Positions 25,145 through 33,912 of a stretch of 64,000 bases of DNA are shown here, one piece after another. The stretch comes from Bradyrhizobium diversitatis. Lineage in GTDB: Bacteria; Pseudomonadota; Alphaproteobacteria; Rhizobiales; Xanthobacteraceae. Location: the NCBI RefSeq assembly GCF_016031635.1, contig NZ_JACEGD010000017.1, positions 140,463 to 204,462 of the forward strand, written 5' to 3'. Under the pieces are notes generated by a model. It was not told where the DNA came from and did not search any database. It saw only the letters and a program-made list of their open reading frames with translations. A program made the translations under genes and the position numbers. The number at the start of each line of letters is the position of its first letter. Positions within the stretch are counted from its first letter, which is position 1.

Positions 25145-26586
25145 TGGTCGGCGTTCGCCCGTTGCGCGTCTTGGTCCTTGTCCATCGTTGGCTGAGCATC
25201 CCGCTCTGTCTGCTGTTCGCGATGTGGTTTGCATCCGGCATCGTGATGCACTTCGTGCCGTTTCCGGAGTTGACCGAAGCGGAGCGCTTCGCAGGATTGC
25301 CTGTCATCGACGTTTCCGGGGTGAAGCACAGTCCCGGCGAAGCTGTCGCGGCGAGCACGCTCAAATACGTCAGGTGCGTGCGTCTCTGGCAGCGCAGCGA
25401 CGGTCCGGTCTACCTGGTGTCGGCGGCGTCCGGAATGAAAGCCCTGCATGCGGACGATTTGAGCGCGGCCGACATCGGCTCCGGGCAGGTGGCACTCGCA
25501 ATCGCGTCCGAACATGCACGCCTGCGTGGACTGAACACCTCTGCCGCCGCTTTGGCAGAACTCGCGGACTATGATCAATGGACGGTCCCGAACGGGCTCG
25601 ACGGGCACCGACCGCTCTATCGTATTGCTCTGAACGATCCTGCGGGAACGGAACTGTACGTCTCGTCACGCACCGGCGAGGTCGTGAGAGATACGACGCA
25701 CGGCGAACGCGTCTGGAACTACCTTGGAAGCGTTGTGCACTGGATATATCCGACTGCGCTGCGCAAGGACTGGATGGCCTGGAACGTCACGGTGTGGTGG
25801 CTGTCGCTTGCTGCGGTCATCGCCGCGCTGTCGGGCCTGATCGTAGGCCTTCTGCGCCTCAAGCGGGTGCGCGACCGGATCGTGTCTCCCTACCGAAAGT
25901 GGCATGCTTGGCACCATTGGCTTGGTTTGGCGTGTGCGGTCTTCGTGATGACCTGGATCGTCAGCGGCTGGCTATCGATGGACCATGGCCGTCTCTTCTC
26001 CACCGGCGCGCTCACCAGATCGGAAGCAGATCGGATCGCGGGGATGCCGTCGTGGGGCGAACTGACGTCAGTGCCCGAGTCCGTGTCACCGGCCGCCCGC
26101 GAGATCGAGTGGTTCGCTTTCGGCGATCGCATCTATCGACGCATTCGAACGGGCGTCGATGCGCAGCAGCTCTCGGTGGCGGCTCCAGCATCTGCTGGTC
26201 CTTCTTCCTCATTCTTGCAGGCCGATGAGGTCAATGCCGCCATTTCCCAGGTAGTTGGCGGCTGCTCGAGCACCAGTGCTGTCGAGCGAGATGACGACTA
26301 CTTCATTGCATCTGAAGTTGCGCCAGCTCCCGTGTATCGATCCATTTGCGGGGACGTATGGTACCAGATCGACGGCGCGAGCGGCGCCAACCTGGAAAAG
26401 CTTGACGCCCAGCGTCGAACCTATCGCTGGCTGTACCGCGCGCTGCACACATTCGATCTCCCCACCTTGATGGCACGCCCAAGCTTACGCACGGCGATGG
26501 TTGTCGTCCTGTGCACGTTTGGAGTCGCGTTCAGCATCACCGGAGTCGTGATCGCGTGGCGGCGGCTGAGGCTGGAATTTCGTTGA
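25144..26586 (+). CDS. PepSY-associated transmembrane protein
   Basis: 480 residues with four main membrane helices: one at the N-terminus (VHRWLSIPLCLLFAMWFASGI), two in the middle (about 220-300, separated by an HAWHHWLGL segment) and one at the end. PepSY-like periplasmic parts lie between, including LYVSSRTGEVVRDTT. Histidines within helices (HRW, HHW, VVHW) resemble haem- or metal-binding sites of PepSY reductases such as FoxB and FpvG, which act on siderophores delivered by a TonB receptor. The ATG overlaps the receptor stop, so they are translated together. A role in release of metal from a ligand is inferred. Confidence 0.82.
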   Translation: MVGVRPLRVLVLVHRWLSIPLCLLFAMWFASGIVMHFVPFPELTEAERFAGLPVIDVSGVKHSPGEAVAASTLKYVRCVRLWQRSDGPVYLVSAASGMKALHADDLSAADIGSGQVALAIASEHARLRGLNTSAAALAELADYDQWTVPNGLDGHRPLYRIALNDPAGTELYVSSRTGEVVRDTTHGERVWNYLGSVVHWIYPTALRKDWMAWNVTVWWLSLAAVIAALSGLIVGLLRLKRVRDRIVSPYRKWHAWHHWLGLACAVFVMTWIVSGWLSMDHGRLFSTGALTRSEADRIAGMPSWGELTSVPESVSPAAREIEWFAFGDRIYRRIRTGVDAQQLSVAAPASAGPSSSFLQADEVNAAISQVVGGCSSTSAVERDDDYFIASEVAPAPVYRSICGDVWYQIDGASGANLEKLDAQRRTYRWLYRALHTFDLPTLMARPSLRTAMVVVLCTFGVAFSITGVVIAWRRLRLEFR

Positions 26587-26677
26587 CCCGATTTGGATTT
26601 GGCCCTCTTTCCCGCGCGCTGTGAGGCGGCGACCACAATCCATCGTGATGAGCTTCCGGGGGCTGTTGCGCACCTGT

Positions 26678-26694
26678 ATGTAACGTTATAACAT
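26678..26694. promoter_or_regulatory. Zur box of the COG0523/second zinc importer operon
   Basis: ATGTAACGTTATAACAT differs at two positions from the perfect box core. It ends 31 bases before the first COG0523 gene and follows the PepSY stop by about 90 bases. Confidence 0.72.
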
Positions 26695-26725
26695 TACCTA
26701 CTCGGGGCAATTCGATTGCGTGTCA

Positions 26726-27952
26726 ATGAAGCTGGACCAGCCGATTCCGGTAACGATCCTCACGGGCTTCCTGGGCGCGGGGAAATCCACGCTGCTCAAC
26801 GAGCTCCTCGAAAGCGAGTCCTTTGCGGACACCGCCGTCATCATCAACGAGTTTGGCGACATTTCCATCGATCACGATCTTGTTCGGGTCAACAAGCGCG
26901 AGATGATGGTGACGACAACGGGCTGCCTCTGCTGCACGGTCGCGAGCGACATCAGGACTTCCCTGTTCGAACTTTACGATGCTGTGGAAAGCAAGGCTGT
27001 CCCGCCGTTCAAGCGCGTGATCGTCGAGACGACCGGGCTGGCCGATCCGGCCCCGATCATCAATCAGGTCACACCGGGCGGTCTTCCGGCAGCGGGGTTT
27101 CGGGATCATGTTGTCGCAAGATGCTTCCGACTGTCCGGCGTCGTCTGCGCAATCGATGTAACGACGATCGAAGAGTCGATGGAACGGCACTTCGAATGCA
27201 TGAAGCAGGTGGCGTTTGCGGATTTCATCGTGCTCACCAAGACGGACGTTGGCCCAGAGCCCGCAGAACGTCGCCCTATTTCTGAACTGGTGCAACAGAT
27301 CCGCAAGATCAATGCGGCGGCTCCCATCGTGGACCGTCACGGGGCTGAATTCGAATTCGCCACTGCGTTTGCGCCGCGCGGCTACGTTCCCTCCGAGCAG
27401 GGGGCCGATGTTGAAGGATGGCTGGCTCTCGAGCAGGCGTTGGCCGAGCAAGGGCAAGCTCACGACAATGGCGCAGGCGCAAGCCGCCATGCGGCGGCCG
27501 GCATCCAGACTCTGGCGTTGCTGGAAGACCGCCCCGTATCGGCACGAAACCTCGCAACGTTCGTTAAGCTGCTCAATGCCGTGGCGGGCTCGCAACTGCT
27601 CCGTCTCAAGGGCCTTGTTGGACTCGAGGACGATCCGGATCGGCCGCTCGTCGTGCACGGCGTTCAGCATGCAATTCATCAATATCGGCTGCCGGCCTGG
27701 CCGTCGGACGATCGTCGCACGCGCATGGTCGTCATCACCCACGGCATCGATGAAGCGACGGTCAAGAACCTGTTCACGACGATAACAGGCCTCTCGACGC
27801 GCGCAAAAGCGGAACTGGTGTTGACTGCCGCTGGCTTGAGCCTTCTCGGCGTGGCGCTGGTCGCCGGAATCTTGCTCATCTTCCACGGGCGCGCCACCGC
27901 CCCGTTCGAACCCTCTGCCGTGATCCACGACGTACCGAACCCCAAAGGCTGA
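26726..27952 (+). CDS. COG0523 (CobW-type) metallochaperone GTPase with a C-terminal membrane helix
   Basis: A G3E-family GTPase of about 408 residues. Walker A GFLGAGKS is at 14-21, the metal motif GCLCC at 66-70, ETTGLADP marks the G3 region, and LTKTD supplies the guanine-specific motif. The C-terminal CobW domain (about 255-355) is followed by a hydrophobic helix (about 362-388), which is rare in the family and would anchor the protein to the membrane. Start: ATG at 26726 (GTG at 26720 possible). Zur-controlled members deliver zinc to priority client enzymes during starvation (ZigA, ZagA). It leads the operon. Confidence 0.88.
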   Translation: MKLDQPIPVTILTGFLGAGKSTLLNELLESESFADTAVIINEFGDISIDHDLVRVNKREMMVTTTGCLCCTVASDIRTSLFELYDAVESKAVPPFKRVIVETTGLADPAPIINQVTPGGLPAAGFRDHVVARCFRLSGVVCAIDVTTIEESMERHFECMKQVAFADFIVLTKTDVGPEPAERRPISELVQQIRKINAAAPIVDRHGAEFEFATAFAPRGYVPSEQGADVEGWLALEQALAEQGQAHDNGAGASRHAAAGIQTLALLEDRPVSARNLATFVKLLNAVAGSQLLRLKGLVGLEDDPDRPLVVHGVQHAIHQYRLPAWPSDDRRTRMVVITHGIDEATVKNLFTTITGLSTRAKAELVLTAAGLSLLGVALVAGILLIFHGRATAPFEPSAVIHDVPNPKG

Positions 27953-27964
27953 AAAGGACTAAGC

Positions 27965-28945
27965 ATGAACGACACGATTTCACAAACGCCGGTCACCGTC
28001 CTCACCGGGTACCTGGGCGCGGGGAAGACGACTTTGCTGAACCGGATCCTGACCGAGACCCATGGCAAGCGCTATGCGGTGATTGTGAACGAGTTCGGCG
28101 AGGTCGGAATCGACAACGATCTGATCGTCAACGCGGACGAAGAAATATTCGAGATGAACAACGGGTGCATCTGCTGCACCGTGAGAGGTGACCTCATCAG
28201 GATTCTCGAAGGGCTGATGAAGCGGCGTGGCAAGTTCGACGGAATCATCGTGGAGACCACCGGGCTTGCCGATCCGGCGCCGGTGGCACAAACCTTCCTT
28301 GTCGATGACGACGTTCGCCGCAACACGAAGCTTGACGCGATCGTCACGGTCATCGACGCAAAGCATCTCCTCGCAGAGATCGACCAGGCGCACGAAGCGC
28401 AGGAGCAGATCGCATTCGCCGACGTTGTCTTGCTCAACAAGACGGATCTGGTTTCGGAAGCGGACCTCAAGCTTGTCGAGGCAAAAATTCGTTCAATCAA
28501 TCCTTATACCGTCATCCATCGTACGGAGCGCTGCGCGCTCGACCTAGAGAAAGTCCTGGATCGAAACGCGTTCGATCTCAACAGGGTTCTTGAGTTCGAG
28601 CCGGGCTTTCTCACAGAGGCCCACGACCATGAGCACGACGCCCACGTCAAAAGCCTGTCATTAACGTCTCAGACGCCTCTCATTCCCGCGAAATTTCTTC
28701 CCTGGATGCAGGAGACCGTTCGTCAGTTCGGGACTGATATTCTGCGGCTGAAGGGAATCATTCAGTTCCAGGACGACCCCGATCGCTTCGTCATTCAGGG
28801 CGTTCACATGTTGCTCGAAGGAGACCATCAGCGTCCCTGGAAGCCCGACGAGCAGAGGACAAGCCGTCTGGTCTTCATCGGGCGCGACTTGCCCGAGGAT
28901 ATTCTCAAGGAGGGCTTTAGCCGCTGCCAGAGTCCAGGTCATTGA
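27965..28945 (+). CDS. COG0523 (CobW/P47K-type) metallochaperone GTPase
   Basis: 326 residues, soluble. Walker A GYLGAGKT is at 15-22, the metal-binding GCICC motif at 67-71, ETTGLADP near 95, and LLNKTD the base-recognition motif. A short His-rich patch (HDHEHDAH) lies before the C-terminal domain, common in zinc-related members. It follows the first GTPase by 12 bases. The two are only moderately alike, so they may serve different clients. Zinc-starvation expression via the box at 26.68 kb is expected. Confidence 0.9.
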   Translation: MNDTISQTPVTVLTGYLGAGKTTLLNRILTETHGKRYAVIVNEFGEVGIDNDLIVNADEEIFEMNNGCICCTVRGDLIRILEGLMKRRGKFDGIIVETTGLADPAPVAQTFLVDDDVRRNTKLDAIVTVIDAKHLLAEIDQAHEAQEQIAFADVVLLNKTDLVSEADLKLVEAKIRSINPYTVIHRTERCALDLEKVLDRNAFDLNRVLEFEPGFLTEAHDHEHDAHVKSLSLTSQTPLIPAKFLPWMQETVRQFGTDILRLKGIIQFQDDPDRFVIQGVHMLLEGDHQRPWKPDEQRTSRLVFIGRDLPEDILKEGFSRCQSPGH

Positions 28946-29027
28946 TGAAATTCGCAGCATGGCAGGAGACTGGGTCTCTTGCCATCCTGTGCAAGACCCG
29001 GACAACACAAATTCCCAGAGGTTGATC

Positions 29028-29333
29028 GTGTCAAAAACTGCTTTTGCCTTGGGCCGACGTATCCAGAGAACCGGCTATCCTGAGGCAGTTCAGCACCTCA
29101 AGCTGCAGACGCAGAAGCTGCTCGGCTTGTCGGATGGTGTTACGATCTCGGTGTCGGAACTTTCCTGTCGTGAGGCAGGGTGTCACGATGTCGAAACTGT
29201 CGTTGCGATTCTGAGAGAGGGAGAAAAGCCAACCATCGCTCGCGTGCATAAGCCAATTCCAGATGTCAGTCTCCAGGAACTACAAGCAGCATTCGAGCGG
29301 GCCCTCGTACCCAAACCACCGGGTGAGCCATGA
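29028..29333 (+). CDS. Small conserved protein with an SCxxxxC motif
   Basis: 101 residues from the GTG at 29028, which follows an AGAGG ribosome site; a longer frame from 28959 lacks one. The core ISVSELSCREAGCHDVETVVAIL carries two cysteines spaced C-x4-C next to conserved acidic residues and is followed by HKPIPDVSLQELQAAF. I recognise this as a widespread small protein of alphaproteobacteria found beside COG0523 genes, but of unknown function. Its stop overlaps the next start (ATGA). A zinc-binding or handover role is inferred from the cysteines and position. Confidence 0.65.
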   Translation: MSKTAFALGRRIQRTGYPEAVQHLKLQTQKLLGLSDGVTISVSELSCREAGCHDVETVVAILREGEKPTIARVHKPIPDVSLQELQAAFERALVPKPPGEP

Positions 29334-30238
29334 GGTGTCTCGGCGCAGCCCGACTAGTCACGAACAAGATGAACATCAGCATGATGGCGGCCCTCATCAT
29401 GCTTGGCGCTCTCACGAACGCATGCGCCGCCGAAGGCAAGATCGCAATTGCCGCGGCTGAGAACTTTTACGGTGACGTCGCGCAGCAGATCGGGGATGAT
29501 TCGGTCTCGGTCACCAGTATACTGAAGAACCGGGATCAGGACCCGCATCTGTTCGAGACCTCCCCTTCCATCGTTCGCGATGTCGCCGCTGCGCAGGTCG
29601 TCATCCAGAATGGCGCCAACTACGATTCATGGATGGAAGGGCTGCTCAAGGTTACGCCGAAACCCGGGCGCGTTCTGATCAGGGTCTCCGACCTCTTGCA
29701 CAAGAACGCCGGGGACAACCCGCATCTGTGGTACGACCCTGCCACAATGCCTGCGGTCGCAAAAGCGGTCGCCCAAGCGTTGAAAGCTGCTGACCCCGCC
29801 CAGGCGGACAATTACGAGGCGCGGCTGAAATCCTTCCTTGCCTCGCTCCAGCCTCTCGACGACAAAATCACTTCCATTCGCAGCAGATATGGCGGGCTCC
29901 CCGTCACGGCCACAGAACCGGTCTTCGGCTACATGGCGGCCTCGCTAGGTCTGACGATGCTCGACCAAAAATTTCAGCTCGCGGTCATGAATGATACCCA
30001 GCCGAGCGCCAGCGACATCGCCGCGTTCGAACAGGATCTGAAAATGCACAAGGTACGCGTCCTGTTCTATAACAAGCAGGTTTCGGACAACATGGTGCAG
30101 CGTCTGGTCGGTCTTGCGCATCAATCCGACGTTCCAGTCGTGGGGGTGACGGAGACTGCCCCGGCCGGGCTTTCATACCAGGATTGGATGCTTACACAGC
30201 TTGAAGCGACCGAGAAGGCGCTGGCCGGAAACCGCTGA
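29330..30238 (+). CDS. Metal ABC transporter periplasmic binding protein (zinc type)
   Basis: 302 residues from the ATG overlapping the previous stop; an internal ATG at 29369 would also give a signal peptide (ending NACA or ACAA). Cluster A-I features are present: DPHLFETSP and DNPHLWYDP carry two metal-ligand histidines. Where the third His normally stands, this protein has TEPVFGYMAASLG, so the ligand set is changed (Glu is the likely substitute). The acidic region NDTQPSASD is intact. Together with the ATPase and permease that follow it forms a second importer, distinct from AztABC and placed after the COG0523 genes. Confidence 0.85.
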   Translation: MRCLGAARLVTNKMNISMMAALIMLGALTNACAAEGKIAIAAAENFYGDVAQQIGDDSVSVTSILKNRDQDPHLFETSPSIVRDVAAAQVVIQNGANYDSWMEGLLKVTPKPGRVLIRVSDLLHKNAGDNPHLWYDPATMPAVAKAVAQALKAADPAQADNYEARLKSFLASLQPLDDKITSIRSRYGGLPVTATEPVFGYMAASLGLTMLDQKFQLAVMNDTQPSASDIAAFEQDLKMHKVRVLFYNKQVSDNMVQRLVGLAHQSDVPVVGVTETAPAGLSYQDWMLTQLEATEKALAGNR

Positions 30239-31059
30239 TGAACGTCATCGAGTTCGATCGCGTAACAATTGAAATTGGCGGTCAGGTCGTCCTGGAGAAC
30301 GCCAGCTTCGCGATCGAGCCTGGCGAATTCATCGGCGTCCTAGGCCCCAATGGGGCCGGCAAAACCACGCTGATGCGCGCCATCCTTGGCCTGTTGCGGC
30401 CAAGCACGGGAACTATCCGCGTGTTCGGCCGTACCCCGCAGCGCGGCGATGCGGATATCGGGTACGTTCCACAGGTGCGCACGGTCATGCCGGGTTTGCG
30501 CGTGCGTGGCTTCGATTTCGTCGCAAGCTCGATCCGCGGCGATCGGTGGGGTCTGCCGACACTTGGGCGCGCGGACCGCAGGACGATTGACGAGACGCTC
30601 ACGGCGGTGGGCGCGCGCGACCTCGCCGATCGTGCGCTCTCGGACATGTCGGGCGGCGAGCGTCAGCGTCTGCTGCTGGCTCAAGCGCTGCTCGGCGAAC
30701 CGAGACTGCTGCTGCTCGATGAACCCCTGATCAGCCTTGATCAGCGCCATCAGGAGTCGATCATCGAGCTGGTTGGCCGCTTCGTCCACAACCGCAACAT
30801 TACGGTGTTATTCAGCGCGCACGAGCTCAATCAGCTGATCGGCGCGCTCGACCGCGTGCTCTATCTCGGTAACGGCCACGCTGCGCTAGGGACCGTGTCG
30901 GAGGTGGTGACGGCACCGGTGTTATCGAAGCTGTATGGCGCGGATATCGACGTTGTGCACGCCGATGGACACATCTTCGTCCTGTCGCGAGGCCGCGACC
31001 TCGAGCGCTCCGGCGATATGCATGATCATCCTGCTCATGATCGTGCACGCCATGCTTGA
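30238..31059 (+). CDS. Metal ABC transporter ATP-binding protein
   Basis: 273 residues. Walker A GPNGAGKT near 40, signature MSGGERQRLLLAQALL near 140, Walker B LLLLDEPLISLD, and an H-loop in FSAHELNQL. It starts one base before the end of the binding-protein gene (TGATG-type overlap) and its 3' end overlaps the permease. The tail is rich in His and Asp (GDMHDHPAHDRARHA), which may bind metal. Confidence 0.9.
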   Translation: MNVIEFDRVTIEIGGQVVLENASFAIEPGEFIGVLGPNGAGKTTLMRAILGLLRPSTGTIRVFGRTPQRGDADIGYVPQVRTVMPGLRVRGFDFVASSIRGDRWGLPTLGRADRRTIDETLTAVGARDLADRALSDMSGGERQRLLLAQALLGEPRLLLLDEPLISLDQRHQESIIELVGRFVHNRNITVLFSAHELNQLIGALDRVLYLGNGHAALGTVSEVVTAPVLSKLYGADIDVVHADGHIFVLSRGRDLERSGDMHDHPAHDRARHA

Positions 31060-31879
31060 ATACGATTTCATGAGAAACGCTTTCGCTGCTTCCGGAGTTG
31101 CAGCTGTGGTATCGGGTTTGGTGGGCTATTTCCTCGTGCTGCGTGGGCAAACCTTTGCCGGACACGCACTTGGGCATATCGGGTTCGCGGGCGCCACCGG
31201 CGCAATCCTGATCGGCGTGCCACCGGTCTGGGGGCTTGTCGGCCTCACGGTCGCCGCCGGTGTCGGTATGGGAATGATGGGCGAACGCGTTAGCGACCGC
31301 GATGTAGCCATTGGTGTAGTGTTAGCGCTGTCGCTCGGCCTTGGGCTTTTGTTCCTGCACTACTATACGTCCTTCGCGGCCCAAGCCACTTCGCTGCTGT
31401 TTGGCAATGTGCTTGCAGTTGACCGTCCGACGATCGCGGTCCTTGCCGGGCTGGCCCTGATCACGGTGGCTGCTCTCTCCGCGATCATGCGGCCCCTCAT
31501 TTTTGCCAGCCTGCAGCCGGAACTCGCCGAAGCCAAGGGTGTGCCGCTGCGCTTTGTTTCCACAGCCTTCCTGGCAATCGTCGCACTGGCGGTGTCGGAG
31601 AGTGCCCAGATCGTCGGCATTCTCCTGGTATTCAGCCTTATGGTGGGTCCGCCGGCAACCGCGCAACTGCTCGTCGGCGGGCTTTGGAGCGGAATTGCGC
31701 TGTCGATCGGTTTTGCTTTGGCCGAGGCTTGGGTCGGGATCGCCATCGCCTATTATACCGATTGGCCCGTCAGCTTCTGCATCGCATTGCTAAGCGCGCT
31801 TGCCTATTTCGTCAGCCGCGGCTGGGCGCCCCACCGATCTCCCAATGCGCAGGTCCAGGCTCCGAGAGAGCCGGTATGA
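31052..31879 (+). CDS. Metal ABC transporter permease (ABC-3 family)
   Basis: 275 residues from the ATG at 31052 (MLEYDFMRNAFAASG is the usual start of this class; ATGs at 31022 and 31037 are alternatives). About eight helices, with the ABC-3 motif region GYFLVLRGQTFAGHALGHIG near 30-50. It completes the SBP-ATPase-permease set of the second zinc-type importer. The 3' end touches the deacetylase gene. Confidence 0.9.
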   Translation: MLEYDFMRNAFAASGVAAVVSGLVGYFLVLRGQTFAGHALGHIGFAGATGAILIGVPPVWGLVGLTVAAGVGMGMMGERVSDRDVAIGVVLALSLGLGLLFLHYYTSFAAQATSLLFGNVLAVDRPTIAVLAGLALITVAALSAIMRPLIFASLQPELAEAKGVPLRFVSTAFLAIVALAVSESAQIVGILLVFSLMVGPPATAQLLVGGLWSGIALSIGFALAEAWVGIAIAYYTDWPVSFCIALLSALAYFVSRGWAPHRSPNAQVQAPREPV

Positions 31880-31893
31880 GGGGAGCGCGATCA

Positions 31894-32889
31894 ATGAGCA
31901 TTGTCTCTCCCATCCGTATCTTCCGAAGTGCAGCGAAGCAGAAGCCCGTTCAACCTGTTGGGCGCAGGTTTCTTGTCGGTCTGGTCCTCGCGAGCCTTGG
32001 CGTAAGTACATCTTGTTCGGCGACGGAGTGCAATGGCAAGCCCGATGCGCTCGGCACCAGTCGCGTCATCGCCGTCGATCCGAAGGACCATCCGCGGATT
32101 GGCACCATGCAATATCCGGAAACGCTGCCTCTCGCCGACCACGAGGTCGTCATCACCTTTGATGACGGGCCGTCGCCGCGATACACGGACCGTGTCCTTG
32201 AGATACTCGCTTCGGGATGCGTCAAAGCGACGTTTTTCATGGTTGGCCGGATGGCGGCGACCTTTCCGGACGAAGCTCGAAAGGTTGAGGCCGAAGGCCA
32301 TACCATTGGGACGCATAGCTTAAGTCACCCGTTCACATTCGGAAGAATGACGGAAGGCCAGGCAGGCCAGGAAATCGACGGGGGGATCGCTGCAGTCGGG
32401 ACTGCGCTCGGAAGTCCGGAGAAACTCGCTCCCTTTTTCCGGGTGCCGGGCTTGTTGACCTCTGAGCGCACGGAGGCCGCGATCGCCTCCCGTGGTCTCA
32501 TGACGTGGAGCGCGGACGTTCCGGCCGACGACTGGTTGAGAATAAGCAGCGCCGAAATCGTGAAACGGGCGATTTCGAGATTGGAAGCGAAGAGCCGGGG
32601 CATTCTCCTTCTTCACGATATTCATGAACGCACTGTTGGGGCACTTCCGCACCTTTTGAGCGAGTTGAAGACGAGGGGATATAAGGTGGTGCAGGTCGTC
32701 GCGGCCAATGCGACGAGCGCAAAAAGCGAAACAACTCCCGAACAATGGCGCCTGCCACCTGCGCGAGCCGAGGAGAAACCGGCAGTCGCCGACGCGCCGC
32801 CGTCAACTGCGGCGCCCACGAAAAAGGCCGCGGCTCTACGACGTATCGAGGGAAGCTCAAGCCGCTTGGGAGGCGCAAAGGGCTTCTGA
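31894..32889 (+). CDS. Exported polysaccharide deacetylase (NodB homology)
   Basis: 331 residues from the ATG at 31894, preceded by GGGGAG. A signal peptide ends near SCSA. The NodB domain (about 85-280) shows the catalytic/metal motif FDDGPSPRYTDRVLEIL, the zinc-binding THSLSHP and the late LLLHDIHERT motif. Members remove N-acetyl groups from peptidoglycan or other polysaccharides using a zinc ion. The C-terminus is an Ala/Pro/Lys-rich tail. Placement in the Zur-controlled zinc importer operon is unusual and suggests envelope modification during zinc limitation. Confidence 0.87.
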   Translation: MSIVSPIRIFRSAAKQKPVQPVGRRFLVGLVLASLGVSTSCSATECNGKPDALGTSRVIAVDPKDHPRIGTMQYPETLPLADHEVVITFDDGPSPRYTDRVLEILASGCVKATFFMVGRMAATFPDEARKVEAEGHTIGTHSLSHPFTFGRMTEGQAGQEIDGGIAAVGTALGSPEKLAPFFRVPGLLTSERTEAAIASRGLMTWSADVPADDWLRISSAEIVKRAISRLEAKSRGILLLHDIHERTVGALPHLLSELKTRGYKVVQVVAANATSAKSETTPEQWRLPPARAEEKPAVADAPPSTAAPTKKAAALRRIEGSSSRLGGAKGF

Positions 32890-32948
32890 AGAAGCTCGCA
32901 GCAAGTCGCTGGCCCAGGGGATCTGAATCTATGTTTGAGAAGTAACGC

Positions 32949-33890
32949 TTGCGCGATCGTGTCAAACCAAACTGCAGCCTGATCGTAGCGGGAATTTGCG
33001 CCGCATTGTCGGTCAGTTTTGCGGAGGCGGTGTTTGCCACGGAATGCAAACCGCGCCACTTTCGCGCACCTTATTTCATCAAGAGTATGGGCGTTTGCGA
33101 TTTCGACCTGGAGACTTTGAGCTATGCCGGCACACCGCTGCAGCAAGCCAGGTGTCTCTTGCGCGGCATGGATGCCAGCAGGAATTTGGGACCGCCGCTC
33201 GATAGTCTGCCGCCTGGACTCGCACGACGGATCGGCAAAATCACGGACTTGCTCTCACGCGAGGTGCTGGCCGCGTATCTCTCCAGGCGGGACCTGGAGG
33301 CGGAGTTTGGTGCCCATCTGTGGGAGTCGTTATCGCGGGCCCGCAATAACAATCCCGATGCGCCCATGGCGCGGTACTTCGTGATCCACGATACCAGCGG
33401 GCCGAACTATGGCCGCCGCGCATTTCCTGACAACATCGATACCGGTCGACTATACGAAAATCTCGCCTATTATGCCTGCTCGGATGGCTGGGGACGCGCC
33501 CATGTATTCATCAATCGCAGCGGCGAAATGCTGCTGGCGCACGATTATTCGATTCCCTGGCGCGAAACCAAGTTCGAGCAAGCGGCCGAGTTTGGCGGCG
33601 CCTTGCAGGGTCTGTTCCTGCATACCGAGATGGTGCAGCCGCGACGTACTTCCCCGGGACATGGCGTGCGGAATGATGCGCGAACTCCCGATCCGGCTTT
33701 CACCACGGCACAATACGACCGGCTGGCTTTGCTCTACACCATCGCCAGCGTCCGCAGAGGGGAGTGGCTCGTGCCTGCGTTCCATGCCGCCATCGACGCC
33801 GAGATTCCCAACGGCCACGACGATCCCTTGAATTTTGACATCAACAGCTTCGCCAATAGTCTCGACCAGCTCCTCTCCAAGCTGGAGTAG
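32949..33890 (+). CDS. Exported N-acetylmuramoyl-L-alanine amidase-like protein
   Basis: 313 residues from a TTG start (an in-frame stop lies 6 bases upstream, so no ATG is available near). A signal peptide runs to about residue 31 (EAVFA). The core resembles the Amidase_2/PGRP fold: YFVIHDTSGP with a ligand His, HVFINRSGEMLLAHDYS, GLFLHTEM and NGHDDPLNFD with a final His. The zinc-ligand pattern fits but is divergent. It follows the deacetylase by 60 bases and is probably the last gene of the operon. With MepA it makes a third zinc-type cell-wall enzyme in the Zur region. Confidence 0.65.
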   Translation: MRDRVKPNCSLIVAGICAALSVSFAEAVFATECKPRHFRAPYFIKSMGVCDFDLETLSYAGTPLQQARCLLRGMDASRNLGPPLDSLPPGLARRIGKITDLLSREVLAAYLSRRDLEAEFGAHLWESLSRARNNNPDAPMARYFVIHDTSGPNYGRRAFPDNIDTGRLYENLAYYACSDGWGRAHVFINRSGEMLLAHDYSIPWRETKFEQAAEFGGALQGLFLHTEMVQPRRTSPGHGVRNDARTPDPAFTTAQYDRLALLYTIASVRRGEWLVPAFHAAIDAEIPNGHDDPLNFDINSFANSLDQLLSKLE

Positions 33891-33912
33891 TGCGGGACAA
33901 TTTAGGCGACGG

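Noticed and set aside
24263..25234. 323-codon frame opposite the Zur-controlled receptor
   Set aside because: Shadow of the barrel region.
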